Assembly: GCF_028285565.1 (NCBI RefSeq)
Contig: NZ_JANQOY010000124.1
Coordinates: 1-50,699 of the forward strand
DNA: 50,699 nt
Direction: 5' to 3'
DNA from: Acaryochloris sp. IP29b_bin.148
GTDB taxonomy: Bacteria > Cyanobacteriota > Cyanobacteriia > Thermosynechococcales > Thermosynechococcaceae
Shown: positions 18,100-27,376 of the stretch, in pieces
How the letters are laid out: the number at the start of each line of letters is the position of its first letter
How positions within the stretch are numbered: position 1 is the first letter of the stretch
The notes under the pieces: model-generated
Database searches by the model: none
Told to the model about the DNA's origin: nothing
The model's input: the letters and a program-made list of their open reading frames with translations, nothing else
Made by a program: the position numbers and the translations under genes

Positions 18100-19395
18100 T
18101 TGATCGAGCGGTATACCTTGCCCGAGATGGGCGATCTGTGGACAGACGAAAATAAGTTCAGAACTTGGTTACAGGTAGAAATTGCCGTTTGTGAAGCTCA
18201 AGCCGAGCTGGGAAAGATTCCGATCGATGCCGTCGAGACCATCAAAGCCAAAGCGAATTTTGACGTTAAGCGCATTCTCGAAATCGAAGCCGAGGTCAAG
18301 CATGATGTCATTGCCTTTCTCACCAACGTCAATGAGTATGTGGGGGAAGCAGGACGGTATATCCATTTAGGAATGACCAGTTCTGATGTTCTGGATACGG
18401 CCATTGCCCTCCAGTTAGTGGCTAGCCTCGATATTTTGCTGACTCAGCTCGAAAACCTGATTCAAGCTATTCGTTACCAAGCGCAGCAGCATCGTCAAAC
18501 GGTGATGGTGGGCCGCAGTCATGGTATTCATGCGGAACCGATTACTTTGGGGTTTAAGCTGGCTGGCTGGCTGGCAGAAATGATGCGGCATCGCGATCGC
18601 TTGGTTGCAACGCAAAAAGAAGTGGCTGTGGGCCAAATTTCGGGCGCCGTTGGCACCTATGCCAATATCGACCCTCAGATCGAATGTCTGACCTGTCAAA
18701 AATTAGGGTTACAGCCAGAGGCAGCCTCCACCCAAGTGATTTCTCGCGATCGCCATGCTTACTATCTCAATGCCTTAGCCTTAGTGGCCGCCTCCATTGA
18801 ACGCTTCGCCGTCGAGATTCGCAATCTCCAACGCACTGATGTTTTAGAAGTCGAAGAGTTCTTTTCCAAAGGGCAAAAGGGATCTTCGGCCATGCCCCAC
18901 AAGCGCAATCCCATTCGGTCGGAGCGCTTAACCGGATTGGCGCGTGTGATCCGCGGGTATGCCATGACCGGTCTAGAGAATGTCGCCCTCTGGCATGAGC
19001 GAGATATTTCTCACAGTTCAGCTGAACGGGTGATTATTCCTGATGCTGCCATTCTGACGCATTTTATGTTGGTGGAAGTTACTGACTTGGTGAAGCATTT
19101 ACAGGTTTATCCCGATAATATGCAGCGAAATATGAACCTCTACGGTGGCGTTATTTTTAGCCAGGGGGTCTTACTAGCGCTGGTGGATAAAGGCATGAGC
19201 CGGGAAGAGGCCTATGCAGTGGTTCAAACCCATGCTCATCAAGCGTGGAATCAAGAGGGGGGAGATTTCAAAGCTGCGCTTAGCCAAGATGCTCAAGTCC
19301 AGCAGCGACTATCGGCAGAAGAGCTCGATCACTGTTTTGACCCTAGTCGTCATCTCCAAAACCTCGATCAGGTGTATCAGCGCTTAGATATTTAG
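18100..19395 (+). CDS. purB: Adenylosuccinate lyase
   Basis: This 431-residue enzyme of the fumarase/aspartase superfamily acts twice in purine synthesis: it releases fumarate from SAICAR and from adenylosuccinate. The signature loop SSAMPHKRNP is complete at about residues 263-272, and the catalytic-His region HLGMTSSDV is at about 90-98. The family N-terminus MIERYTLPEMG begins exactly at the TTG codon at 18100, so initiation is at TTG, preceded by only a weak AGG-type site. This may keep expression low. A possible -10 element TACAAT lies at 18068-18073. The gene is divergent from kaiA. Confidence 0.97.
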   Translation: MIERYTLPEMGDLWTDENKFRTWLQVEIAVCEAQAELGKIPIDAVETIKAKANFDVKRILEIEAEVKHDVIAFLTNVNEYVGEAGRYIHLGMTSSDVLDTAIALQLVASLDILLTQLENLIQAIRYQAQQHRQTVMVGRSHGIHAEPITLGFKLAGWLAEMMRHRDRLVATQKEVAVGQISGAVGTYANIDPQIECLTCQKLGLQPEAASTQVISRDRHAYYLNALALVAASIERFAVEIRNLQRTDVLEVEEFFSKGQKGSSAMPHKRNPIRSERLTGLARVIRGYAMTGLENVALWHERDISHSSAERVIIPDAAILTHFMLVEVTDLVKHLQVYPDNMQRNMNLYGGVIFSQGVLLALVDKGMSREEAYAVVQTHAHQAWNQEGGDFKAALSQDAQVQQRLSAEELDHCFDPSRHLQNLDQVYQRLDI

Positions 19396-19502
19396 ACTGT
19401 TCGATCGTTGCCTCAGATAGAGCCAGCGACAGCTGAGGATAGCATTCTGGGACCCCATACTCTCTCCCACACATCTATAGTTGAAACTTTTACAATACGG
19501 TT

Positions 19503-19757
19503 ATGAACGCATTTGATCCGACCCCACCTGCTTGGACCACTGCAGCCACTCATGCCCGCTATTTTCACTGTCCCAGCTGTCAGGCCAGTTGTCTGGAAGC
19601 ACAGCAAGTTTGGATTAACCGTCGAGCCCCTGTCATCACTGAGCAGTATCAGCGTAAATGGCAGGAATTCTACGAATGCCAGTGTGGCCAAGCTTGGTGG
19701 GCTTGGAGTAGCGATCGCCCGCCCTCAGATTTACATCCTCAACAACCTCCAGAATGA
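19503..19757 (+). CDS. Small zinc-ribbon-like conserved protein
   Basis: This 84-residue protein has one CPSC pair (about residues 23-26) and a second pair C-Q-C (about 59-61), with an extra Cys at 30. Together they suggest a zinc ribbon. It has no membrane segment. Its stop overlaps the start of the next gene (ATGA), so the two are translationally coupled and probably work together. I recognise it only as a cyanobacterial conserved hypothetical. A slightly later ORF in another frame (19513) covers the same bases but lacks the paired Cys pattern and was rejected. Confidence 0.72.
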   Translation: MNAFDPTPPAWTTAATHARYFHCPSCQASCLEAQQVWINRRAPVITEQYQRKWQEFYECQCGQAWWAWSSDRPPSDLHPQQPPE

Positions 19758-20518
19758 ACTGGCAAGATATTGCAGGTAACTCAGTCCTGATTCCGCCCCA
19801 ACCCGTTGCCTTGATCCACTTTCTCGGTGGTGCCTTTGTGGCGACAGCCCCCCAAGCCACCTATCGCAGATTATTAGAAGGGATAGCCGATCAAGGCTAT
19901 GCGATCATTGCCACCCCCTTTATCACCTCCGTCGATCATGCTGGCATTGCCGAAGACGTTCTCGATCAATTTGAGGAGGCCGTTGATCGCCTCCAGCGAA
20001 CGGCGCGTCTGCCGCAGTTTTTACCCATTTATGGCATCGGTCACAGCATGGGCTGCAAACTCCATTTACTGATTGGTAGCTTGTTTGACGTCAAGCGGGC
20101 TGGGAATATCTTGATCTCTTTCAATAATTCCCCCATCGACAAAGCGATTCCGTTAGCTGAGTGGATCACTCCTGCCGTTCCCATTGAATTTTCGCCCAAC
20201 CCCGCTCAAACGAACCGCTTAGTTCAACAGCAGTACCAAGTCCCCAGAAATTTGCTCGTTAAGTTTTCCAATGACACATTGGACCAAACCTTGCGGTTAT
20301 CAGGACTGTTAGAACAGCGTTTTCCCGGTATGATTGCGGTCCAGCGCCTGGCAGGCAATCACCTCACTCCCCTAGGGCAAGATGTACGTTGGCAGACCGG
20401 AGACACTTTTACGCCGCTAGATGCTGTCGGCCAGTGGTTTCGTCAAGAACTCTATCGTGATGTTAACCAGCTCGAGAAAGTGATTTTACGCTGGCTCGAT
20501 CCGCTCTGGATCCATTGA
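19754..20518 (+). CDS. DUF1350 family alpha/beta-hydrolase-like protein
   Basis: This 254-residue protein is of the DUF1350 type found in cyanobacteria and plant plastids. It has an alpha/beta-hydrolase look: the oxyanion-type HFLGGAF at about 22-28, and the nucleophile elbow GHSMG at 96-100, with Ser as the likely nucleophile. A late His in AGNHLTPLG is a plausible third triad member. No substrate is established for the family, and a lipid or ester is a guess. It overlaps the preceding zinc-ribbon gene by four bases. Confidence 0.87.
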   Translation: MNWQDIAGNSVLIPPQPVALIHFLGGAFVATAPQATYRRLLEGIADQGYAIIATPFITSVDHAGIAEDVLDQFEEAVDRLQRTARLPQFLPIYGIGHSMGCKLHLLIGSLFDVKRAGNILISFNNSPIDKAIPLAEWITPAVPIEFSPNPAQTNRLVQQQYQVPRNLLVKFSNDTLDQTLRLSGLLEQRFPGMIAVQRLAGNHLTPLGQDVRWQTGDTFTPLDAVGQWFRQELYRDVNQLEKVILRWLDPLWIH

Positions 20519-20651
20519 AGTAGATGCACCCTCTTGAATTTAGAGCTATCGTCAGCTGCTCGTTACCGCTGAGCGACTGTCACAGACTCAAATCCGTCGC
20601 CATCCCTGTCACAATAGAAGGTAAGACAGGGAAGGCGACCTCAGAACACAT

Positions 20652-21173
20652 ATGACCGTTGAAGAACTCTTGCGCCGTTATGCCAATGGTGATCGCGACT
20701 TTAGTAGATCCAATCTATCGAAACAGAATTTGAGCCTAGCGCATCTCGATCATATTGTTTTAAAGGAGGCTAATTTAAGCTATGCAGCCCTGCACGGTAT
20801 CGATTTGCTGTGCGCGAACTTGTCATCTGCCAACTTAGTCGCGGCTAAACTGATCGGTGCTAACCTCACCGGAGCAGATTTAACCAAAAGCAATCTGAGC
20901 AATGCCTTATTAAGTAGCACCATTTTAGTGGGCGCTTGTCTAGCCAGAGCGACTTTACAACAGGCCTCCCTCAACTACAGCGACCTGAGTGGCGTTAACT
21001 TCAGAGATGCTGATTTGCAGGATGCCAATTTCAGAGGTGCTAACCTCAGTGGTGCAGATCTTTTAGGGGCTAATTTGCAACAGACCGATCTGACAGACGC
21101 GCTCTTACAAGATACGATTATGCCCGATGGCAGCATCGTGTCTTCCACCTTGAGTACAGCCGAGGATAGTTAA
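20652..21173 (+). CDS. Pentapeptide repeat protein
   Basis: This 173-residue protein is made mostly of A(D/N)LXX pentapeptides from about residue 20 to 155 (for example ANLSGADLLGANLQQTDL). They fold into a right-handed square beta-helix of roughly six to seven coils. Such proteins are very common in cyanobacteria and their roles are mostly unknown; a few mimic DNA. It has no membrane segment or signal. Its stop overlaps the stop of the convergent accB gene within the palindrome GTTAAC, so the two coding regions share four bases tail to tail. Confidence 0.92.
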   Translation: MTVEELLRRYANGDRDFSRSNLSKQNLSLAHLDHIVLKEANLSYAALHGIDLLCANLSSANLVAAKLIGANLTGADLTKSNLSNALLSSTILVGACLARATLQQASLNYSDLSGVNFRDADLQDANFRGANLSGADLLGANLQQTDLTDALLQDTIMPDGSIVSSTLSTAEDS

Positions 21174-21640
21174 CTCGAAGGATTAATGCGCATTAGGGTC
21201 TGACCAAATTCAATGGGCTCCCCATTGTCCACTAGAATCTCCACAATTTCGCCGTTGATTTCGGCTTCTAGTTCATTCATCAACTTCATCGCTTCGATAA
21301 TGCAGACGGTCTGTCCTCGTCGAGCCACATCTCCCACTTCTACAAAAGGAGGCTCATCCGGCGCTGGTGACCGATAAAATGTCCCAACCATCGGAGAATT
21401 AACATCCACCCATTTCTTATCAGGAGTCGGGGGTGGCGAAGACTCGTGAGAGGCAGACAGTTCTAGGGAGGTGCCATCCAGTGTCACAGGCTGGACTGCT
21501 GAATTGGAGACCACTGCTGTTGATTGATTCCCTTTATGGATGGTGAGTTCAAAATCATTACTTTTGAGACTCAGCTCATCAATATCCGTTTGATTGAGGA
21601 TAGCGAGTAGTTCGCGGAGTTGGTTAAGATCAAATTCCAC
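21170..21640 (-). CDS. accB: Biotin carboxyl carrier protein of acetyl-CoA carboxylase
   Basis: This 156-residue BCCP carries the carboxybiotin arm between biotin carboxylase and carboxyltransferase in the first step of fatty-acid synthesis. The biotinyl-lysine motif EAMKLMNE is present with K119 as the acceptor. The family thumb region (TFYRSPAPDEPPFVEVGD) is at about 87-104. The N-terminal helix and a flexible Ser/Pro linker (about 60-76) are also typical. It lies 15 bases after efp on the same strand, the usual cyanobacterial efp-accB operon. Confidence 0.97.
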   Translation of the reverse strand: MEFDLNQLRELLAILNQTDIDELSLKSNDFELTIHKGNQSTAVVSNSAVQPVTLDGTSLELSASHESSPPPTPDKKWVDVNSPMVGTFYRSPAPDEPPFVEVGDVARRGQTVCIIEAMKLMNELEAEINGEIVEILVDNGEPIEFGQTLMRINPSS

Positions 21641-21655
21641 CGTTGATATTGCTCC

Positions 21656-22213
21656 TTACTCGCGACCTAGATAAGAGTCGGTGCGGGTGTCCACTTTTAT
21701 ACGTTCTCCTTCTGAGATAAACAATGGAACCATCACTTGTGCCCCTGTTTCTACAATCGCGGGTTTACTGCCCCCCGTCGCGGTGTCGCCTTTCACACCA
21801 GGATCGGTTTGGGTCACTTCTAACACAACAGAGGTGGGCAATTCTACCTCCAGCACTTGCTCATCCCACCGAATCACATTAACGTCCATTCCTTCCTTCA
21901 GATACTTAACGCGATCGCCAATTTGTTCTTGGCTCAGATTCGCTTCCTCATAGCTTTCCATATCCATAAAGACAAATTGGTCGCCATCTTTGTAGGTATG
22001 CTGCATGACACGCTTTTCCAAATTCGCTTGGGGGACCGTCTCACCGGCTCGGAATGTGCGTTCCATGACATTGCCACTTTGCACATTCTTTAGCTTTGTA
22101 CGCACAAAGGCAGAGCCTTTGCCAGGCTTAACATGCAAGAACTCTACAACTCGCCATACTGAGCCATCAAGCTCAATAGACACACCTGTGCGAAAGTCGT
22201 TACTGGAAATCAT
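21656..22213 (-). CDS. efp: Translation elongation factor P
   Basis: This 185-residue EF-P relieves ribosome stalling at consecutive prolines. The N-terminal KOW-like domain is followed by two OB domains. The tip loop reads KPGKG with K32 at the position that is modified in other bacteria. No modification genes are seen nearby. I chose the ATG at 22213 because the family N-terminus [10 protein letters not shown] begins there; the open frame upstream to 22336 adds 41 unrelated residues. It is the first gene of the efp-accB operon. Confidence 0.97.
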   Translation of the reverse strand: MISSNDFRTGVSIELDGSVWRVVEFLHVKPGKGSAFVRTKLKNVQSGNVMERTFRAGETVPQANLEKRVMQHTYKDGDQFVFMDMESYEEANLSQEQIGDRVKYLKEGMDVNVIRWDEQVLEVELPTSVVLEVTQTDPGVKGDTATGGSKPAIVETGAQVMVPLFISEGERIKVDTRTDSYLGRE

Positions 22214-22403
22214 CGATTTTCGATATGGGAAGAACAATCGGCAATTCATTTTACCGTCCAGGGGGGCTGCCTGGACGCCCAGTTCATGCTCTTCCCTAAA
22301 AACTAGACGATCAAGCGCTGAGATCAAAAATGACAACCCTGTCCCTTATGCCTGGATCTCGGTACACTGCTAGCGCTCGATCTTTCCAGATAACCCCCAC
22401 TTG

Positions 22404-25400
22404 CTAACGAAATATCCCTTGTTTAACCACCTGTTGCAAGGGCATCAGTGCAGCCATCAATGCTTTCCGGTCTAACGACTGCCACTCTAAAGCGTCGAGG
22501 ACGACGTTGATTTTAGCTAGGGTGTCTACCAAATTCAACAACACATTCTGTTCTGAAAATCCAGGTAATAAATCAAGGGCACCATGATCCATCACGCTTT
22601 GATATTCCGACGGTGCAACTTGAGGTTGTTCACCATTGATGAAGATCACCTTAAGCTTTGGGTAATGGGCAGTGCGCCATTGGCAAAACGCCTCTAGTCC
22701 TTCAGGTAAAGTATGCTTGTCAACTAAAAGAAGATCCGGCAGAGCATATCCCATACCGTCCATTTTGGCGATGGTTTGCTTGATATCGAATTCAGCGGCT
22801 TGCCAAGTGACGGATAGTCCTTGAGATGTCAGGGCAGCTTGCCAGATCTCACCCTGAAACTGACTCGCTTGGCACATCAGCACAGAGGTATGGGGCATAG
22901 GAGCCTGATTCGTTTCCCCGTATGGCATCTGAGATTCAAAGATCAGGTGGGTGGTGCCAATGTTTAAGCGATCGCCATCTTGTAACAGCATGGGCCGAGC
23001 AACGAGTTGGCCATTCACAAACGCCCCCTCTGTTGTTGCTAAATTAACGAGGTAATAATTACCCGTTCCCATCAGCTGTAGCATGGCATGCTTAGGGGCA
23101 ACCGTTGATTCCGTTAATAGAATGTCGCTTTCTTGGCTAGAACCAATGACCCACGAAGTTTTGCCTACCAAAGGCCGATAGGAAAATGCAGCGTTGATCC
23201 GCAACTTTAAGCGAGCGAGCGGTAAGGTCATCTCCTGAGCTGATAATTGATATTGTTGGGTTAACAACCGTTCGGTCGCACTTGCATCCATTGGTTTCGA
23301 GAAAAAATAACCTTGGGCATATTGGCACTTCATCGCTCTCAGTTGAGCCGCTTGCTCAGCGGTCTCCACCCCTTCTGCCACTGCTTTCATCCCTAGATTG
23401 CGAGACAACATCGTGATTGTTTGCACAATCTGTAGGTTCTCGTGACTATCCATCGCACTGACGAAGGAGCGATCAACCTTCAAAATATCGATGGGAAAAC
23501 GATGCAAATAACTTAGTGATGAATAGCCAGTACCAAAATCATCAATGCCAAGCTGAATGCCTAACGTTTTAATGCCCAGAAGCTTGGCTGCTGTTGCTTC
23601 TGCATGCTCCATGATGGCACTTTCAGTAATCTCTAGCTTCAAGTTTTGAGGGGCTAATCCGGTCTCTCTCAAAATTGTCTCAATTCGAGGAATAAGGTCC
23701 GCTTCCGTGAATTGCTTACTAGAAAAATTAACACTGACAAACAAAGGAGCCTTCGAGGAAAATCGCCGTTGCCAATCACGCATTTGTTGGCAAGCCTCCT
23801 GCAAAACCCACCAACTGATCGGCAAAATCAACCCCGTCTCTTCTGCCACAGGAATAAATTCGACGGGTGAAATCAAACCTCTAAGGGGATGATGCCATCG
23901 TAATAAGGCTTCGAAACCGACAATTTCCGTCGTCTCTAAATGATAAATCGGTTGGTAATGCAGCTGAAATTCTTGTCGTTCAATGGCTCGTCGCAAATCG
24001 ACTTCTAACTGCAAAAGAGCAGATGCATTGCTATGCATATCAGCAGTAAACACTTCCCATTGCGCTTTACCCTGAGTTTTGGCTCGATACATTGCTGCAT
24101 CCGCATTATGGATCAGCTGCTCTGGATCGTCATAGCCCATCGTACTTAATGCCACCCCTGTACTGGTCGTAATCAGTACTTCTCGACCATTCAATTTAAA
24201 GGGTTGGGTTAACGCTTGTTGAATTCGACTACAAACTCGTAACGCATCACTCAGATCTTTGATCCCTTCTAGAAGAACGGTAAATTCATCGCCCCCTAAT
24301 CGCCCAAGGGTATCGCTGTCTCGCACACAACTCTGCAGTCGTTCGGCAACCTCCATCAGTAACTGATCACCTGCAGCATGTCCCAGACTATCGTTAACCA
24401 CTTTGAATCGATCGAGATCGAGGAAAAGGACGGCAAAGATTTGATCAGGGTAGCGTTTAACGCGTTTGATACAGTACGTCAGGCGATCCATAAACAACGC
24501 TCGGTTCGGCAAGCCTGTTAATTTGTCATAGAAGGCATCGTGCCTTAACTGAGCTTCTGCTTGTTTGAGTTTAGAAATATCGGTAATAAATCCTTCCAGG
24601 CCTAAAACTTGACCCTGTTCGTCAAAAATGCCACTTCCCTGTTCCAGTAACCACTTTAGCTGACCTGATTTTGTGCGAATGCGATACTCGATGGTGTACG
24701 CTTGCTGACTGTCAACCGCTGATGAAATAGCTGCCAATAACTGGGGAAAGTCATCTGGATCAATGAGTGCGTTATAGGTGAGATTAAAATTGCCGAGTAA
24801 CTCTTCTGGGGTATACCCTGTCAATGATAGACATCCCCGACTCAGGGATCGCCGAGACCAACCCAAATCATAGTTACAGGAAAAAACAATACCAGGAAGC
24901 GCATCGATTAATGCCTGCAAGTTAAACCCAGACATATCTCGATAACTTTTAGATATATATGGATGTTCAGGTTGCTCTGGCTTGTCTTTGTGTATTTGTG
25001 GGGATGCAGCAGAGCCTTGATCGTCTGGGGTTAGATGAGATGGGATGATGTCTTGCTTCAATAGCACTGCTGTAAAGCAATGATTTGTATCTGACAAGGG
25101 CGACAGCCGAAGCTGCAGAGTCTGTTTACTCTGATCCGTCTTTAAGTGAAAATTCGCCCATGCCTGCTCTTGTACCGACAGATTAGACAGAACATGACAT
25201 AAGTGACTGGGATCTTCAGGAACTAAGTGATAATAGAGATATTGAGGCTCATGAGATTGTTCACTTTGCAATCTACCCAGTAAACGATAGTAGGCCGCAT
25301 TGGCATACAGAATCCTAGGTCCTTTGTCCTCATCAAAATCAGTTGCAGTGATCAGAATGACTTCATGGGTATCGAAGATAATTGTTTCAAGCAGCTCCTG

Positions 25401-25475
25401 AATATTTAATTCACAAGCACCAACAATCTCTCTCCATTGATTTCTCTCTTGCCGCGAAAGATCACCTAACATCAC
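22404..25475 (-). CDS. PAS-GGDEF-EAL-FHA signalling protein with C-terminal receiver-like domain
   Basis: This 1023-residue cyclic-di-GMP protein has an N-terminal PAS-like region (about 25-145), a second PAS/PAC (about 183-305), GGDEF (about 310-475), EAL (about 485-740), FHA (about 753-850) and a receiver-like fold (about 864-985). The synthase motif GGDEF is exact at 394-398, with an intact RxxD inhibition site (RDSD) before it. The phosphodiesterase residues are also intact: EALLRW from 522, ITES, DDFGTGYSS, KVD and AEGVET. The FHA domain (GSSQESDI...) would bind a phosphothreonine partner, plausibly a product of a Spk kinase. The protein is soluble. It is the gene after a receiver/ATPase gene on the same strand, 222 bases apart, and the two may act in one pathway. 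Confidence 0.93.
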   Translation of the reverse strand: MMLGDLSRQERNQWREIVGACELNIQELLETIIFDTHEVILITATDFDEDKGPRILYANAAYYRLLGRLQSEQSHEPQYLYYHLVPEDPSHLCHVLSNLSVQEQAWANFHLKTDQSKQTLQLRLSPLSDTNHCFTAVLLKQDIIPSHLTPDDQGSAASPQIHKDKPEQPEHPYISKSYRDMSGFNLQALIDALPGIVFSCNYDLGWSRRSLSRGCLSLTGYTPEELLGNFNLTYNALIDPDDFPQLLAAISSAVDSQQAYTIEYRIRTKSGQLKWLLEQGSGIFDEQGQVLGLEGFITDISKLKQAEAQLRHDAFYDKLTGLPNRALFMDRLTYCIKRVKRYPDQIFAVLFLDLDRFKVVNDSLGHAAGDQLLMEVAERLQSCVRDSDTLGRLGGDEFTVLLEGIKDLSDALRVCSRIQQALTQPFKLNGREVLITTSTGVALSTMGYDDPEQLIHNADAAMYRAKTQGKAQWEVFTADMHSNASALLQLEVDLRRAIERQEFQLHYQPIYHLETTEIVGFEALLRWHHPLRGLISPVEFIPVAEETGLILPISWWVLQEACQQMRDWQRRFSSKAPLFVSVNFSSKQFTEADLIPRIETILRETGLAPQNLKLEITESAIMEHAEATAAKLLGIKTLGIQLGIDDFGTGYSSLSYLHRFPIDILKVDRSFVSAMDSHENLQIVQTITMLSRNLGMKAVAEGVETAEQAAQLRAMKCQYAQGYFFSKPMDASATERLLTQQYQLSAQEMTLPLARLKLRINAAFSYRPLVGKTSWVIGSSQESDILLTESTVAPKHAMLQLMGTGNYYLVNLATTEGAFVNGQLVARPMLLQDGDRLNIGTTHLIFESQMPYGETNQAPMPHTSVLMCQASQFQGEIWQAALTSQGLSVTWQAAEFDIKQTIAKMDGMGYALPDLLLVDKHTLPEGLEAFCQWRTAHYPKLKVIFINGEQPQVAPSEYQSVMDHGALDLLPGFSEQNVLLNLVDTLAKINVVLDALEWQSLDRKALMAALMPLQQVVKQGIFR

Positions 25476-25697
25476 ATCTGCGCCTTCAATCTTAATCCCA
25501 TAGTTCCCTATTCAGAGATTCAATGCTTCTTTGTTGACTATACTTTTATTAATAAATACCAGCATCATTCAACGTGGATTTTTGAATTAGTTAAAATTAA
25601 CTGAAATTATGGCCATTTTTGAGCTTTTTTGCACTTTTATCATGATAAACCATGTCCCCCCTTACGACGCTGTCACTTATTAACTTGTACAAGTTAT

Positions 25698-26792
25698 TTA
25701 TGACAATGGTAGAAAAACTGAAATGGTTGTGAGTCGATGAGGCACACTTTCTACCTGTAATTCGCCACCATGTAACTCAGCAATTAGTTTGGCAATAATC
25801 AAGCCTAAACCCACATATTTACCCTTATATAAAGCATGATCAAATTGCATATGAGATCCTAAATCCGCAATTTGTTGGGAGCTAAGTCCTTTTCCTTGAT
25901 TGGTAATGTTTAAGAGAAAGGTTTTACCTCGGCAATGGCTGGTTAAGTGAACAGGTGTCCCTACGGGAGAATAGTTAAAGGCATTCTCAACAATTTCTTC
26001 AACTAACTTTTTTAACTTAGGTTGGGCAAGTTGAACACTTGCCTCTTCCAGTTCTAGTTGTAAATCAGCGATGCGGTTACAGTGTTGTGATTGAGAACGT
26101 GCAATATTGGCAATCACCGATTGTGTAGAACTTTCACCGGCATGCTTCCGTAGTATCCGCAAGCGTTGAGGATCTTTTTCAATATCTACTAAATCATTGT
26201 AAATTAAAGATTTTTGGAGCAGATTATAAATAAGTTCTCCAGATTCTCCGATTTTATCTAGTAAATCTGATGAATAGTCAGAATTAATCGATTGAATATC
26301 ATTTTTCAAGATCTGGGCAAACTCCGCAATACGTTGAAGTGGGTTATGTATTGCTGGCGGCAGAGCTTGAATCAGATCACAACAGGTATCATTCCATAAA
26401 GGGGTATGGTCAGTCGGCTCAGTAGAGCGTTGTTCTATTTGGGCATTCACTGCGCCCAATAGCTCATCCCGAGTAAAAGGCTTGGTCAAATAATCATTAG
26501 CCCCTAATTCCATGCCTAATCGCAGATCAGTCTTACTGGCTTTCGCGGTGAGAAAGATAAAAGGCACAGATTGCACATAAGGATTTTGACGCAATTGGGT
26601 CATCACACTATAGCCATCAAACTCAGGCATCATAATGTCGCAAATCACTAAGTCTGGCAGTTCTTCTTGAGCCAGTAAGACGCCAATATGGCCATCTTCT
26701 GCTTCAACCACATTAAAACCTTCAGCAGCAAGGATTTCACAAATAATGCTGCGAATATCATCTTGATCTTCAATGACAAGAATTTTGGACAT
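25698..26792 (-). CDS. Receiver domain fused to a histidine-kinase-type ATPase lacking the canonical His
   Basis: This 364-residue protein starts with a complete receiver (D9, D11/D12, phospho-acceptor D52, T82, K104). An HisKA-like helical region (about 135-205) and an ATP-binding domain (about 255-363) follow, with an N-box (ENAFNYS) and a glycine box (GLGLIIAK at 328-335). The H-box reads LPPAIHNPLQRI: when aligned on the usual Pro-Leu, the phospho-His position (146) is Pro, and the only His is 149. In the G1 box NQGKG the usual Asp is Asn. It may therefore be a pseudokinase, an ATP-binding output domain switched by the receiver, or it may use H149. It is followed on the same strand by the GGDEF/EAL gene. 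Confidence 0.87.
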   Translation of the reverse strand: MSKILVIEDQDDIRSIICEILAAEGFNVVEAEDGHIGVLLAQEELPDLVICDIMMPEFDGYSVMTQLRQNPYVQSVPFIFLTAKASKTDLRLGMELGANDYLTKPFTRDELLGAVNAQIEQRSTEPTDHTPLWNDTCCDLIQALPPAIHNPLQRIAEFAQILKNDIQSINSDYSSDLLDKIGESGELIYNLLQKSLIYNDLVDIEKDPQRLRILRKHAGESSTQSVIANIARSQSQHCNRIADLQLELEEASVQLAQPKLKKLVEEIVENAFNYSPVGTPVHLTSHCRGKTFLLNITNQGKGLSSQQIADLGSHMQFDHALYKGKYVGLGLIIAKLIAELHGGELQVESVPHRLTTISVFLPLS

Positions 26793-27376
26793 GATGACGA
26801 CGTGTTGTGAAACTCACCAGCCTTTTATCTTCTAGAGTGTATTAGGAAGATAAATGGATGAACCGACAAGCAACTTGCCCCTTAAAGCATCTGTGTGGGG
26901 GGCTAGATTTAGGTCTGAATGGGTATGGGTACTTTACTAGAATGCCCAAAAATCGAACAGCTTATGCTACTGCCAATACATGGCCAGTTCAAGAAGCATG
27001 AGGTAATTGATACATTCCACACTATAAAACGTGAGATGTACTCTTAATACGGTCTAATCTCTTAAGTTCTGGTGATATTATGCAGTCTGATTTGATGACA
27101 AGCTGATACTCCTATACTGTCGTAATTTGAACTCTTTATACAGTGTAAAGATGGTTGATTGCATAGGCTAAAGGTTTACGTTTACCCAACGTTTAAGAGT
27201 CATTAATCTTCAGCTAGAGAAGCGAGCATGGTCTGATAAAGGTGATCAGTTTATGAAAGTGGAACAACTGATGGTTCAATAACTGATATCTGGAAAAATA
27301 TGGCTTTATATCGCCATATTCTATGATTTTAAGACGTTTTAATACTAACTACAAATGCAAGCGTCACTTAATTTCT
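26793..27376. other. 584-base non-coding gap
   Basis: This AT-rich stretch lies between the receiver/ATPase gene (start at 26792) and exoD (end at 27377), both on the minus strand. It should hold the promoter of the receiver gene. No convincing ORF, RNA gene, terminator or repeat was found by reading it. Confidence 0.5.

Noticed and set aside
19513-19779. 88-codon frame overlapping the zinc-ribbon gene
   Set aside because: Lacks the paired Cys pattern; the 19503 frame is coupled to the next gene and is preferred.
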